IMG/VR virus record: IMGVR_UViG_3300025889_000837
Coordinates: 1 to 26,089 of that record
Length of the DNA: 26,089 nt
Source: a virus
Reading direction: 5' to 3' (one strand)
The translations under genes were made by a program, and so were the position numbers. This document shows positions 16,344 to 23,049 of this stretch, one piece after another (positions within the stretch are counted from its first letter, which is position 1; the number at the start of each line of letters is the position of its first letter). Under the pieces are notes generated by a model. The model saw nothing but the letters and a program-made list of their open reading frames with translations, was not told where the DNA came from and did not search any database.

Positions 16344-17951
16344 ATGATACCATTTGGGTTTAGAGGGTTTAGGACACCACCTACAGATTTATATCTGAAT
16401 GGTCCTGAGCTGAGTATATTAACTCAACCAGGAAGTCAAGTTATAACTGTAGGTTCTGCTTGTACTTTCACCACTTCTGTGAGACCGTATTTTAGAAATA
16501 ATACTGGTGCGCCAGATGGATATGTTAAGTATCAATGGTATGATCAAAGTGGACCATTAATTGATGGAACAAAAATATCTGGCTCCAAAACAAATTCTCT
16601 TACAATTAACAATATTCAATCACCACAAGATGATGGTAGAGCTTTTTATGTAGAGTCAACTTATATTCCTGGTGGATATGGCTCTAAGAAAGAAGACTAT
16701 TATTTTCCGTTCGAAACATCAGGTACTGCAATTAATAGTCCTTTAAATTCTAATGCGGTTATACTGACAGTAGTACCTACAATCACTATTACTCAACAAC
16801 CAGTATCACAAACTGTTGGTAAAGATGAGACGGTTACATTTACTGCCGTTGCATCTACTTCAGACCCATCAAAACCACTTCAATATTATTGGACTATTGA
16901 TGGTGTTGTTCAATCAAATTCAAATTCAACTTCTATAGAACTTACAAAAAGTTCTATTGGAACTGAGAAGGTACAGTTTCATGCGTTTACAACAGTTGAT
17001 GGTGTAAATTACATAACTTCCTCTAATGAAGTTGACTTCATTGGTGTAGCATCCAGAAACATTGTTAAATTTGAAGCCTTTACTACCAATAATTTATACT
17101 CTTCTCAAGAGGTGAATCTTGATGATGGTGATTTTACTCTGTTAGATACTGTATTTGGCACTAACTATAATATTATAACTTTCTATGCAAAAGAAAAAGA
17201 TATACCATTAGAACTCACTCTAAAAGCATCTAAAGGATCTAATAAAGGTTCTTTTAATGGTGGAGAAGGAGGTGTTTCTACAATATCACTAACTTTAGAT
17301 CAAGATAGTGAATATACATTACTGGGCATTTCAAATAATTCTGCTGTTTTCTTATATAAAGGTTCAGAACTTTACGCAGTTGTTGGACAAGGTGGTTCTG
17401 CAGGAATATCTGGTAATGGTGGTAATGGTGGAGGTGTGGGACTAGCTGGTGCTAATGCTTCTGGTGGAAGTGGTCCAGGAACTGGTGGACCAACTGACAG
17501 TTTGTCATTGAATGGTATTTTTGGTTCTTCTCTAAGTTCTGTAACATTACAATCTGGAGATTCACTTGCAACTTCTCCAGATGGTGGTAGAACCATTTCA
17601 TGCACAAAGGGTAGTTATTGGATCAACCAAGGAATATCACCCTGTTCAAATAACTCCACTTCCAATATTAAATTTGTAAATACTGATGGAACTGAAATCA
17701 CTTCAAGTGATAAAATTATTAGAGGATTTAAACCAGGATATACAATTACTACAACCGCAGGTAAAGGTGTAGACACTCCAGGTGTTGACAGTGGTGATGG
17801 TGGTAATGGTGCCAGTGGTGGTGATGGAGGAACTAATGGTTCTGGTGGTGGAGGAGGAAGTGGATACACTGGTGGTTCTGTACAGGTTATATCTACTTCA
17901 TCAGGTGGAAATAGTTCTACTAAATCTTCTGTAGTGTTTTCTATTTCATAA
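16344..17951 (+). CDS. Ig-like, glycine-rich tail-fibre/adhesin protein
   Basis: This 535-aa protein begins MIPFGFRGFRTPPTDLYLNG, served by AGGAGAG. Two Ig-like domains follow: one at about residues 25-145 (SILTQPGSQVITVGS, then YQWYDQSGPLIDG) and one at about 150-230 (ITITQQPVSQTVGKDETVTF, with YYWTIDG). A beta domain spans about 235-345. Two glycine-rich blocks (about 349-383 and 490-516) contain GGNGGNGGG and GGDGGTNGSGGGGGSG, with a 100-residue segment between them. Ig-like domains are common on phage surface proteins, and glycine-rich tips are known from adhesins such as gp38 of T2-like phages and S16. It is likely a receptor-binding or fibre-tip protein. No S74 or protease motif is seen. 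Confidence 0.7.
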   Translation: MIPFGFRGFRTPPTDLYLNGPELSILTQPGSQVITVGSACTFTTSVRPYFRNNTGAPDGYVKYQWYDQSGPLIDGTKISGSKTNSLTINNIQSPQDDGRAFYVESTYIPGGYGSKKEDYYFPFETSGTAINSPLNSNAVILTVVPTITITQQPVSQTVGKDETVTFTAVASTSDPSKPLQYYWTIDGVVQSNSNSTSIELTKSSIGTEKVQFHAFTTVDGVNYITSSNEVDFIGVASRNIVKFEAFTTNNLYSSQEVNLDDGDFTLLDTVFGTNYNIITFYAKEKDIPLELTLKASKGSNKGSFNGGEGGVSTISLTLDQDSEYTLLGISNNSAVFLYKGSELYAVVGQGGSAGISGNGGNGGGVGLAGANASGGSGPGTGGPTDSLSLNGIFGSSLSSVTLQSGDSLATSPDGGRTISCTKGSYWINQGISPCSNNSTSNIKFVNTDGTEITSSDKIIRGFKPGYTITTTAGKGVDTPGVDSGDGGNGASGGDGGTNGSGGGGGSGYTGGSVQVISTSSGGNSSTKSSVVFSIS

Positions 17952-17954
17952 ATA
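17947..17954 (+). promoter_or_regulatory. T4-type late promoter, CATAAATA
   Basis: CATAAATA overlaps the stop codon TAA (17949-17951) of the glycine-rich protein gene. It is one of two late-promoter-like octamers in this gap. Confidence 0.65.
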
Positions 17955-17957
17955 CTA

Positions 17958-17965
17958 AATAAATA
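17958..17965 (+). promoter_or_regulatory. Second late-promoter-like octamer, AATAAATA
   Basis: AATAAATA lies 4 bases after CATAAATA and 33 bases before ATG 17999. Only one of the pair may be used; initiation from this one would begin at about 17971, within the left arm of the leader hairpin (17967-17972). Confidence 0.55.
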
Positions 17966-17966
17966 A

Positions 17967-17994
17967 AGAGGTGGACAGTGAAACCTCTAGAGGT
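17967..17994 (+). promoter_or_regulatory. Leader hairpin and palindrome ahead of Shine-Dalgarno
   Basis: AGAGGT (17967-17972) pairs perfectly with ACCTCT (17983-17988). A second AGAGGT (17989-17994) follows at once, making the 12-bp palindrome ACCTCTAGAGGT. The second copy supplies the Shine-Dalgarno AGAGG, 5 bases before ATG 17999. The same anti-SD-like ACCTCT could engage either copy, although direct folding on the adjacent copy is sterically blocked. Confidence 0.6.
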
Positions 17995-17998
17995 ATAA

Positions 17999-19912
17999 AT
18001 GGCCGTTAACAAGAACTTTGTAGTCAAGAATGGCGTAGAGGTTTCAACAGACCTCATTTACGCTGAAAGTACCATTGACAAGGTTGGCATTGGTACGACC
18101 ACACCAGGGGCCAAACTTGAAGTTATTGGAGATATTATTGGTGTAGGTCTCACTCTAACAGGTGGTCTTACTGGTACAGATGCCAATTATTCTGGTATTG
18201 TTACCGCAAATATTGGTCTAAAAGTTGGTTCAGGTGGAACATCAATTCATGTTGATGTTACTAACAATAGTATTGGTTTTAATTCCACATCACCAGATAC
18301 TAATTTTGTCTTAGATGTTCAACCAGGTGTTGCTCAATCGGCAGCTACTCTTGGTGGATCTCTTGATGTAAAAGGAAATGCTTGGATCAATGGTAATCTG
18401 AAAGTAAATGGTGCAATTGATGGTTCTATTACAATTAATTTGAACAATCCTGTCATCACTGGTGTTGTAACTGCAACTGATGCAGAAATTTACAAACAAT
18501 TTGATATTATTAACAATGGTAATATTGCCTATCAATTTCAATCAACTGGTATTGGATTTACACAAAACATAGATGATCCAACTTTATTCTTGAATAGAGG
18601 TGAAAAGTATCATTTCAATGTAAATGCTATTGGGCATCCATTCTATATTAAAACCACTAGAAGTACTGGTTCTGGTGACCAATATACAGCTGGTGTTACA
18701 AATAATGGTACTCAGGTAGGGGTTGTTACTTTCTATGTTCCATATAATGCACCATCTGAACTCTTCTATCAGTGTGGTGCTCACTCTGGAATGGGTAACA
18801 CCATGTATGTGCTTAAAGATTCAACATCTGGTGTTTCCACAGAAACATTTGTAACTGAAAATCTGAATGTTACTGGTGTAGCTACAATTGGATATGTTAA
18901 TTCATCAGGAATTGTTGTAACTGGTATTGTTACTTCTACTACTTTTGATGGAAACTTAACTGGTAATGTAACTGGTAATGTTACTGGAACTGCTGGTGGG
19001 CTTACTGGAACTCCAAACATTATAGTATCAAATGTAACTGCTGGTATTGTAACTGCTACATCATTCAATGGATCTTTGACAGGTAATGTAACTGGTAATT
19101 TAATTGGCAATGCAGATACTGCAACTACAGCAACTAATGTAACTATTGCAGATGAGAGTTTAGATACTTCTTGTAATGTTCTCTTTGTTACAGCAGCAAC
19201 AGGTAACTTACCACCTAAAACAGGATCTAATTTAACTTTTAATTCTAGTAATGGTACATTAACTGCCACAACATTTAGTGGCAACTTAACTGGTAATGCA
19301 GATACTGCAACTAATGCAACAAACATTACTCTTGCAGATGAAAGTGTTGATACCACTTGTTTCCCTATATTTGCTACAGATGCAACAGGAAACCAAGCGC
19401 CAAAAACTGATGTAAGTACTTTAACTTACAATGCTTCAAACGGTACACTTTCAGCAACAACGTTTAGTGGAACTGCAACTAATGCAACAAACATTACTCT
19501 TGCAGATGAAAGTATTGATACCACTTGTTTCCCTATATTTGCTACAGATGCAACAGGAAACCAAGCGCCAAAAACTGACTCTAGTGCTTTAACTTACAAT
19601 GCTTCTACAGGTCAATTGACTGCTGTAGATTTAAATGCAACTTCTGATATCAATTTAAAGAAAGATATTGAAGTTATTACTGATGCCACTGGTTTAATTA
19701 AACAACTAAATGGTGTTAGATTTACTTGGAAAGAAAATGATAGAAAATCTCTTGGTGTCATTGCACAAGAAGTAGAAGAGTTATTGCCTGAACTTATTTC
19801 TGAAAGAACAGACACTGGAACTAAATCCGTTAATTATAATGGTTTAGTTGGTGTTCTGATTGAAGCAGTGAAAGAACTCTCTGCAAGAGTTGATGAATTA
19901 GAAAAAAGATAA
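17999..19912 (+). CDS. Tail fibre with cupredoxin-like insert and C-terminal S74 autocleaving chaperone
   Basis: This 637-aa protein opens with NKNFVVKNGVEVSTDLIYAE and VGIGTTTPGAKLEV, standard fibre N-terminal modules. At about 190-275 is a cupredoxin-like domain with His213, Cys259, His262 and Met265. Residues about 300-545 are repeats containing LTGNVTGN and ADESxDTxC modules; one 56-aa unit is nearly duplicated at DNA level. The C-terminus is a peptidase S74 intramolecular chaperone: TSDINLKKDI with Ser549 and Lys554, then GVIAQEVEELLPELI and a coiled-coil end VKELSARVDELEKR. S74 domains trimerise beta-helical fibres and then cut themselves off at the Ser, releasing here about 89 residues. 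AGAGG lies 5 bases before the ATG. It probably forms a receptor-binding fibre. Confidence 0.88.
   Translation: MAVNKNFVVKNGVEVSTDLIYAESTIDKVGIGTTTPGAKLEVIGDIIGVGLTLTGGLTGTDANYSGIVTANIGLKVGSGGTSIHVDVTNNSIGFNSTSPDTNFVLDVQPGVAQSAATLGGSLDVKGNAWINGNLKVNGAIDGSITINLNNPVITGVVTATDAEIYKQFDIINNGNIAYQFQSTGIGFTQNIDDPTLFLNRGEKYHFNVNAIGHPFYIKTTRSTGSGDQYTAGVTNNGTQVGVVTFYVPYNAPSELFYQCGAHSGMGNTMYVLKDSTSGVSTETFVTENLNVTGVATIGYVNSSGIVVTGIVTSTTFDGNLTGNVTGNVTGTAGGLTGTPNIIVSNVTAGIVTATSFNGSLTGNVTGNLIGNADTATTATNVTIADESLDTSCNVLFVTAATGNLPPKTGSNLTFNSSNGTLTATTFSGNLTGNADTATNATNITLADESVDTTCFPIFATDATGNQAPKTDVSTLTYNASNGTLSATTFSGTATNATNITLADESIDTTCFPIFATDATGNQAPKTDSSALTYNASTGQLTAVDLNATSDINLKKDIEVITDATGLIKQLNGVRFTWKENDRKSLGVIAQEVEELLPELISERTDTGTKSVNYNGLVGVLIEAVKELSARVDELEKR
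19304..19410 (+). repeat. 107-bp direct repeat, copy 1
   Basis: Identical to 19472-19578 except for one base (the G of GTGTTG here versus A there). The period is 168 bp (56 codons), in frame within the fibre gene. A third, diverged protein-level copy lies upstream at about 19135-19260. Confidence 0.95.
19472..19578 (+). repeat. 107-bp direct repeat, copy 2
   Basis: Second copy of the repeat at 19304-19410, with a single mismatch that changes Val to Ile in the encoded module. Such close identity suggests recent in-frame duplication or ongoing gene conversion in the fibre shaft. Confidence 0.95.
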
Positions 19913-19915
19913 ATA
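19908..19915 (+). promoter_or_regulatory. T4-type late promoter, GATAAATA
   Basis: GATAAATA contains the stop codon (TAA 19910-19912) of the S74 fibre gene and lies 32 bases before ATG 19948. GGAG at 19936-19939 serves as the ribosome-binding site. Confidence 0.72.
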
Positions 19916-19947
19916 TTATACAGTAAAAGCCTAGTGGAGACACGAAC

Positions 19948-21609
19948 ATGGCAATTAAAATATCAGGAACTACTGTTATTGATGACAGTAGAAATATTAC
20001 TGATGTAGAAAATGTCGGTGATGCTAATACAGTATATTTTGGTGATGGTAGTAATCTAACAGGTGCTGGTGGTGGATCAATCACAGCAACGGCATCAGGA
20101 ACTCTTGCAAATGGTGACACTGTAGTTCTTAATAGTGATGGTACTGTAAGTACCATTTCAAGTAGTTCTTCTAGTACTCCCAAAGTTTACGAGGGTAAAC
20201 AAGTATTTTATAACGCAGTTAACAATACCATTGGTAATAGTAATTATTATATTCCTGATGAAAATATTATATTCACAACTTTCCTTTATGCAGATTCTCT
20301 AGGTCCATCATTATCCTACAGGTCAGTTTATTCCATAGGTAAAGTTGTAGGTGAGACCATTGAATATGGTCAATGGAATCAATTTCCTTGGGATCCTAGT
20401 GCTCCCTCAGTACAGGCAGCATATTATAGTGCTATTGCTTATGATTCCAATCAATCTTCAGTTATTTTAGCTTTTTCTAATCCAAATGATTATACATCTT
20501 CCTATGTCATAGCAGGTCCCTTAAATGATAGTAAAACTCAAGTAGAATGGGGAGACCCAGTTAATTTCCTACCTGCTGGGAGTTATTCGACTATTTATGT
20601 AAGAAGTTTAATATATGATACTAATGCACAAAAGACTCTATTGACTTTTGTATATCGTGATACGGGTACCACTAACTACCATGGTAGGGGAAGAGTAGTA
20701 ACTGTGTCTGGTGGAAATACAGTTACTTTGGGTACTGCAAATGATTTTAGGAGTGCCAGTGGTGATGATGTGAGGATTTCACATGCAGTATATGACACCA
20801 ATGCACAAAAGACCTTATTGATTTATGGAGACGATGTTGGTGGAGGGAATGTTTATGCTAGAACAGCAACCATAAGTGGTACTACTATTAGTTACGGTAC
20901 ACAACTCACTGTTAATAGTGGTTCACAGTATTTTGCAACCGGCCTCAATATTTCATCTAATACTGTATTAGCATATGATGCTACTGCTCAAAAATCAGTA
21001 TTTGCTTATTATCGTGGATCTAATCCCAACTACACTAATGGACTTAGGGTATTTACAATTTCTGGAACTGATGTGACTGTGGGTTCTGAACTGGCATATG
21101 AAACAGGTAGTAACATCGCTGAAGGGAAACTTTGTTATAATCCATCTATTGGTAAATGTGTTTTATTTACTTACCAGAACACTGATAAAGAGCGTGAATC
21201 TTCCATAGTGACAATTACTGGAACAACACCTACAATAAGTACCAGAATTGTTTACGATGTATTTTACACAGGATCTCAAGTAGAACCTGTTTATGAATCT
21301 GTTAGTAATTATATTGTACAATCACTAGTAGATGAACAAGCCTTCGTTGTACGATTGTTTGATATACAACCTGAAACGACTAATTTAACATCAGATAACT
21401 TCATTGGGTTCTCTGATGGTGCATATACTAATGGACAAACTGCAACTATTCAAACTGTAGGATCTACTGATGATGCTCAGACTGGATTGACACCAGGTAA
21501 GAAATATTATGTTAAGAAGAATGGTGATTTATCATTAAATGGAAATACAACTCCATTGATATTTGCTGGTACTGCATTGTCATCTACTGAGATTATCGTT
21601 AAAGGTTAA
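19948..21609 (+). CDS. Tail-fibre protein with propeller-like repeats
   Basis: The 553-aa product begins MAIKISGTTVIDDSRNITDV and VYFGDGSNLTG, an N-terminal module common in cyanophage fibres. Residues about 140-440 contain at least five repeats of roughly 50-60 residues built around YDTNAQKTLLTF, YDTNAQKTLLIY, YDATAQKSVFAY, YDSNQSSVILAF and YNPSIGKCVLF, which suggests beta-propeller blades. The C-terminal ~80 residues (DNFIGFSDGAYTNGQTATIQ and LTPGKKYYVKKNGDLSL) are a recurrent fibre-tip module. No S74 domain is present. It probably recognises a surface glycan or receptor, but this is inference. It is the last gene before the terminator at 21650. Confidence 0.75.
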   Translation: MAIKISGTTVIDDSRNITDVENVGDANTVYFGDGSNLTGAGGGSITATASGTLANGDTVVLNSDGTVSTISSSSSSTPKVYEGKQVFYNAVNNTIGNSNYYIPDENIIFTTFLYADSLGPSLSYRSVYSIGKVVGETIEYGQWNQFPWDPSAPSVQAAYYSAIAYDSNQSSVILAFSNPNDYTSSYVIAGPLNDSKTQVEWGDPVNFLPAGSYSTIYVRSLIYDTNAQKTLLTFVYRDTGTTNYHGRGRVVTVSGGNTVTLGTANDFRSASGDDVRISHAVYDTNAQKTLLIYGDDVGGGNVYARTATISGTTISYGTQLTVNSGSQYFATGLNISSNTVLAYDATAQKSVFAYYRGSNPNYTNGLRVFTISGTDVTVGSELAYETGSNIAEGKLCYNPSIGKCVLFTYQNTDKERESSIVTITGTTPTISTRIVYDVFYTGSQVEPVYESVSNYIVQSLVDEQAFVVRLFDIQPETTNLTSDNFIGFSDGAYTNGQTATIQTVGSTDDAQTGLTPGKKYYVKKNGDLSLNGNTTPLIFAGTALSSTEIIVKG

Positions 21610-21649
21610 TCTCATTAAATTAGATAAACCACTTTCTAAACTGTCACAG

Positions 21650-21688
21650 AACCCCTCTGGAAACCCTCCAGGGGGGTTATTATATTTG
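21650..21688 (+). terminator. Rho-independent terminator after the fibre genes
   Basis: AACCCCTCTGG (21650-21660) pairs over 11 positions, including one T-G pair, with CCAGGGGGGTT (21668-21678) around a 7-base loop. An AT-rich TTATTATATTT tail follows rather than a pure T run. It closes the fibre block. Confidence 0.85.
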
Positions 21689-21705
21689 GAGATACACAAA
21701 CACCT

Positions 21706-21810
21706 ATGAAACTGACAGGACTGGAGAAACTTATTTTTGTGTCTTCTTTCTTTATTCTTATGCACTGGGGTGTTCGTATTTCTGAGAGGATTTTTTATGC
21801 ATTCTATTGA
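21706..21810 (+). CDS. Putative small membrane protein, 34 aa
   Basis: ATG 21706 opens a 34-codon frame ending TGA 21808-21810. The start MKLTGLEKLIFVSSFFILMH contains one hydrophobic segment of about 14 residues (LIFVSSFFILMHWG) flanked by Lys and Arg, as in single-pass small membrane proteins. It overlaps the next gene by 14 bases, a typical arrangement in compact phage genomes. GGAG lies 14 bases upstream of the ATG, further than usual. It is short, so a chance frame is possible. Confidence 0.45.
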   Translation: MKLTGLEKLIFVSSFFILMHWGVRISERIFYAFY

Positions 21811-22141
21811 AGTAGTAGGAAATCCTTTGTATCCACCTGTAGAACCCCCTGAAGAGGTTATTTACTGGTTTATGGGTGAATACTTAGAAAACCATTCGAT
21901 CGACCTCACAGTGGTTCATATGGACCTATCTGATGAAGGTGTCTGTGGGTGGATGATGAGAGAAGATGAACATGAATTCATTATTCAAATTGAAGAATCT
22001 CTTGAAGGTAATGAATACATCAAAACAATTCTCCATGAGTTGTATCATCTAATGCAACATCTTCTTGATGTTCCTAGGTGTGAGATCTGTGCATATCTGA
22101 GTGAGAAGATAAACCTTGACAAATTCTCAAACCATGAGTAG
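21797..22141 (+). CDS. HExxH putative zinc metalloprotein, 114 aa
   Basis: The start is ATG 21797 because GAGAGGA (21784-21790) lies 6 bases before it; a GTG further upstream would prepend an unlikely hydrophobic run. The protein has HELYH at residues 80-84, the zincin HExxH signature, followed by CEICAYL (95-101), where Glu96 could be the third zinc ligand. Acidic residues dominate the middle. The layout resembles small phage zincin-like proteins with a C-terminal acidic-AYL motif. It might be a peptidase acting in the host cytoplasm, or an inactive zinc-binding relative; no substrate can be proposed. Confidence 0.7.
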   Translation: MHSIEVVGNPLYPPVEPPEEVIYWFMGEYLENHSIDLTVVHMDLSDEGVCGWMMREDEHEFIIQIEESLEGNEYIKTILHELYHLMQHLLDVPRCEICAYLSEKINLDKFSNHE

Positions 22142-22144
22142 GAT
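22116..22144 (+). promoter_or_regulatory. Sigma-70-type promoter inside the end of the HExxH gene
   Basis: TTGACA (22116-22121) and TAGGAT (22139-22144) are 17 bases apart. The -35 is perfect; the -10 matches 4 of 6, including the key TA...T positions. It would start transcripts about 35 bases before ATG 22185. Confidence 0.6.
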
Positions 22145-22184
22145 AGGTTTGTCCAGGATGAAAAGGATTTAACTTAAAGTTTTT

Positions 22185-22379
22185 ATGAAGACCAAATTCG
22201 TTACAGTTCAACCTAAATCTAAGAAAGCAAGGAATCGTTTTTCTAATATGATGAATAACCTCCATTCTTGTAGGGTTCAGCAAGAAGACGATACTAAAAT
22301 GTTTCTTGAGTCAATTAGTGGTCGTTATTTCTTCTGGATGGATAAAACAGAAGATCCAAATTGGACTTTGATTAAATAA
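22185..22379 (+). CDS. Conserved hypothetical protein, 64 aa
   Basis: A small basic protein beginning MKTKFVTVQPKSKKARNRFS, then NMMNNLHSCRV and ISGRYFFWMDKTEDPNWTL at the C-terminus. The basic N-terminal half and aromatic C-terminal half suggest a compact fold that might bind nucleic acid, but no known domain is recognised. I recall very similar small proteins in other T4-like cyanophages. The sigma-70 promoter at 22116-22144 lies immediately upstream, so early expression is likely. There is no clear Shine-Dalgarno site directly before the ATG. Confidence 0.7.
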   Translation: MKTKFVTVQPKSKKARNRFSNMMNNLHSCRVQQEDDTKMFLESISGRYFFWMDKTEDPNWTLIK

Positions 22380-22397
22380 TACAACTATCATTTCTGT

Positions 22398-22586
22398 ATG
22401 AATTCCGAAAAATACGAAAAGAGAAAAGATGCTCTTGGTCTTTTTGTTGAATCAGTTATTAAACCAGATCCACAACTTCGACAATGTTCTCACAACCAAG
22501 AATGTTTCCATGAATTGATGGAATGGCGGCAAGAAGTATTGGATTATCTACAGAATCGGAGGAGAGAAGAATTTTGGGAGGGATAG
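22398..22586 (+). CDS. Hypothetical protein, 62 aa
   Basis: A charged, mainly helical protein starting MNSEKYEKRKDALGLFVESV and ending ELMEWRQEVLDYLQNRRREE plus FWEG. Cys and His occur in the middle (QCSHNQECFHE), spaced C-x-H-x4-C-x-H, which could be a metal-binding knuckle but may be chance. It follows the 64-aa gene by 18 bases and is probably co-transcribed. Function unknown. Confidence 0.6.
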   Translation: MNSEKYEKRKDALGLFVESVIKPDPQLRQCSHNQECFHELMEWRQEVLDYLQNRRREEFWEG

Positions 22587-22591
22587 ACCTC

Positions 22592-22619
22592 TTGACAAGA
22601 CACTCCTATCCTTTACCTT
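22592..22619 (+). promoter_or_regulatory. Possible weak sigma-70 promoter
   Basis: A perfect TTGACA (22592-22597) is followed after 16 bases by TACCTT (22614-22619), which keeps the TA...T positions only. It lies in the gap before the gene at 22655. Low confidence because of the poor -10. Confidence 0.3.
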
Positions 22620-22654
22620 CTCAATGTTAAATAGTAACAACAGGAAAAGTGTGT

Positions 22655-22966
22655 ATGTTGTCAACACAATACCGACTTCGGTTAGAGTTTATTTGTAAAT
22701 GTATTGCAAATGGAGAAGAAGTAAAACTTGAAGAGATGATATGGGCAGAAAAATTATCAAAAGCCAATACAACTGCCCGTGAAATGCTCAAGAAAGCAAG
22801 ACGACAATCTTCAGGTATTGAAGACGGAAGTATGGATGATTTTTTGAATAGAATGGGATTAGGAGATCCTGATCCATCTAATCATAAAACTGGATTTGAT
22901 TCTGCAGATGATGTTGCTGATTGGTTTAAGAGAGATAATTCGGAGGACTGGAGAACACGTGATTAG
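22655..22966 (+). CDS. Conserved hypothetical protein, 103 aa
   Basis: Start chosen at ATG 22655, 8 bases after AGGA (22642-22645 region); a GTG two codons upstream is less likely. The N-terminal two thirds are helical (QYRLRLEFICKCIANGEEVK, then LEEMIWAEKLSKANTTAREM), and the C-terminus is acidic with the block MDDFLNRMGLGDPDPSNHKT. I recall this as a conserved cyanophage protein of unknown function. It is the last gene before the homing endonuclease insertion; its reading frame is not disrupted. Confidence 0.7.
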   Translation: MLSTQYRLRLEFICKCIANGEEVKLEEMIWAEKLSKANTTAREMLKKARRQSSGIEDGSMDDFLNRMGLGDPDPSNHKTGFDSADDVADWFKRDNSEDWRTRD

Positions 22967-22981
22967 TTAAGAGGCATCAAG

Positions 22982-23049
22982 TGTAGTCAGGGGTGATAAA
23001 ACTTGTGTAAGTCCTCATATAAATAAAAGTAATCATACCCCTGATTACA
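22982..23049 (+). promoter_or_regulatory. Leader inverted repeat with late promoter in its loop
   Basis: TGTAGTCAGGGGT (22982-22994) pairs over 13 positions (one G-T) with ACCCCTGATTACA (23037-23049), which ends right at ATG 23050. The 42-base loop holds the late promoter TATAAATA. A second, shorter hairpin, GTAATCA (23029-23035) with TGATTAC (23042-23048), competes for the same right arm. Confidence 0.7.
23018..23025 (+). promoter_or_regulatory. Consensus T4-type late promoter, TATAAATA
   Basis: Perfect TATAAATA 24 bases before ATG 23050. By T4 spacing the late transcript would start at about 23031, after the left arm of the long hairpin, so late RNA cannot form that stem. Confidence 0.78.

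Noticed and set aside
18781-19356. 191-codon open frame on the minus strand
   Set aside because: It lies wholly inside the fibre gene opposite its simple Thr/Gly/Asn repeats, is rich in Val/Pro/Leu from those repeats, and every credible gene here is on the + strand.
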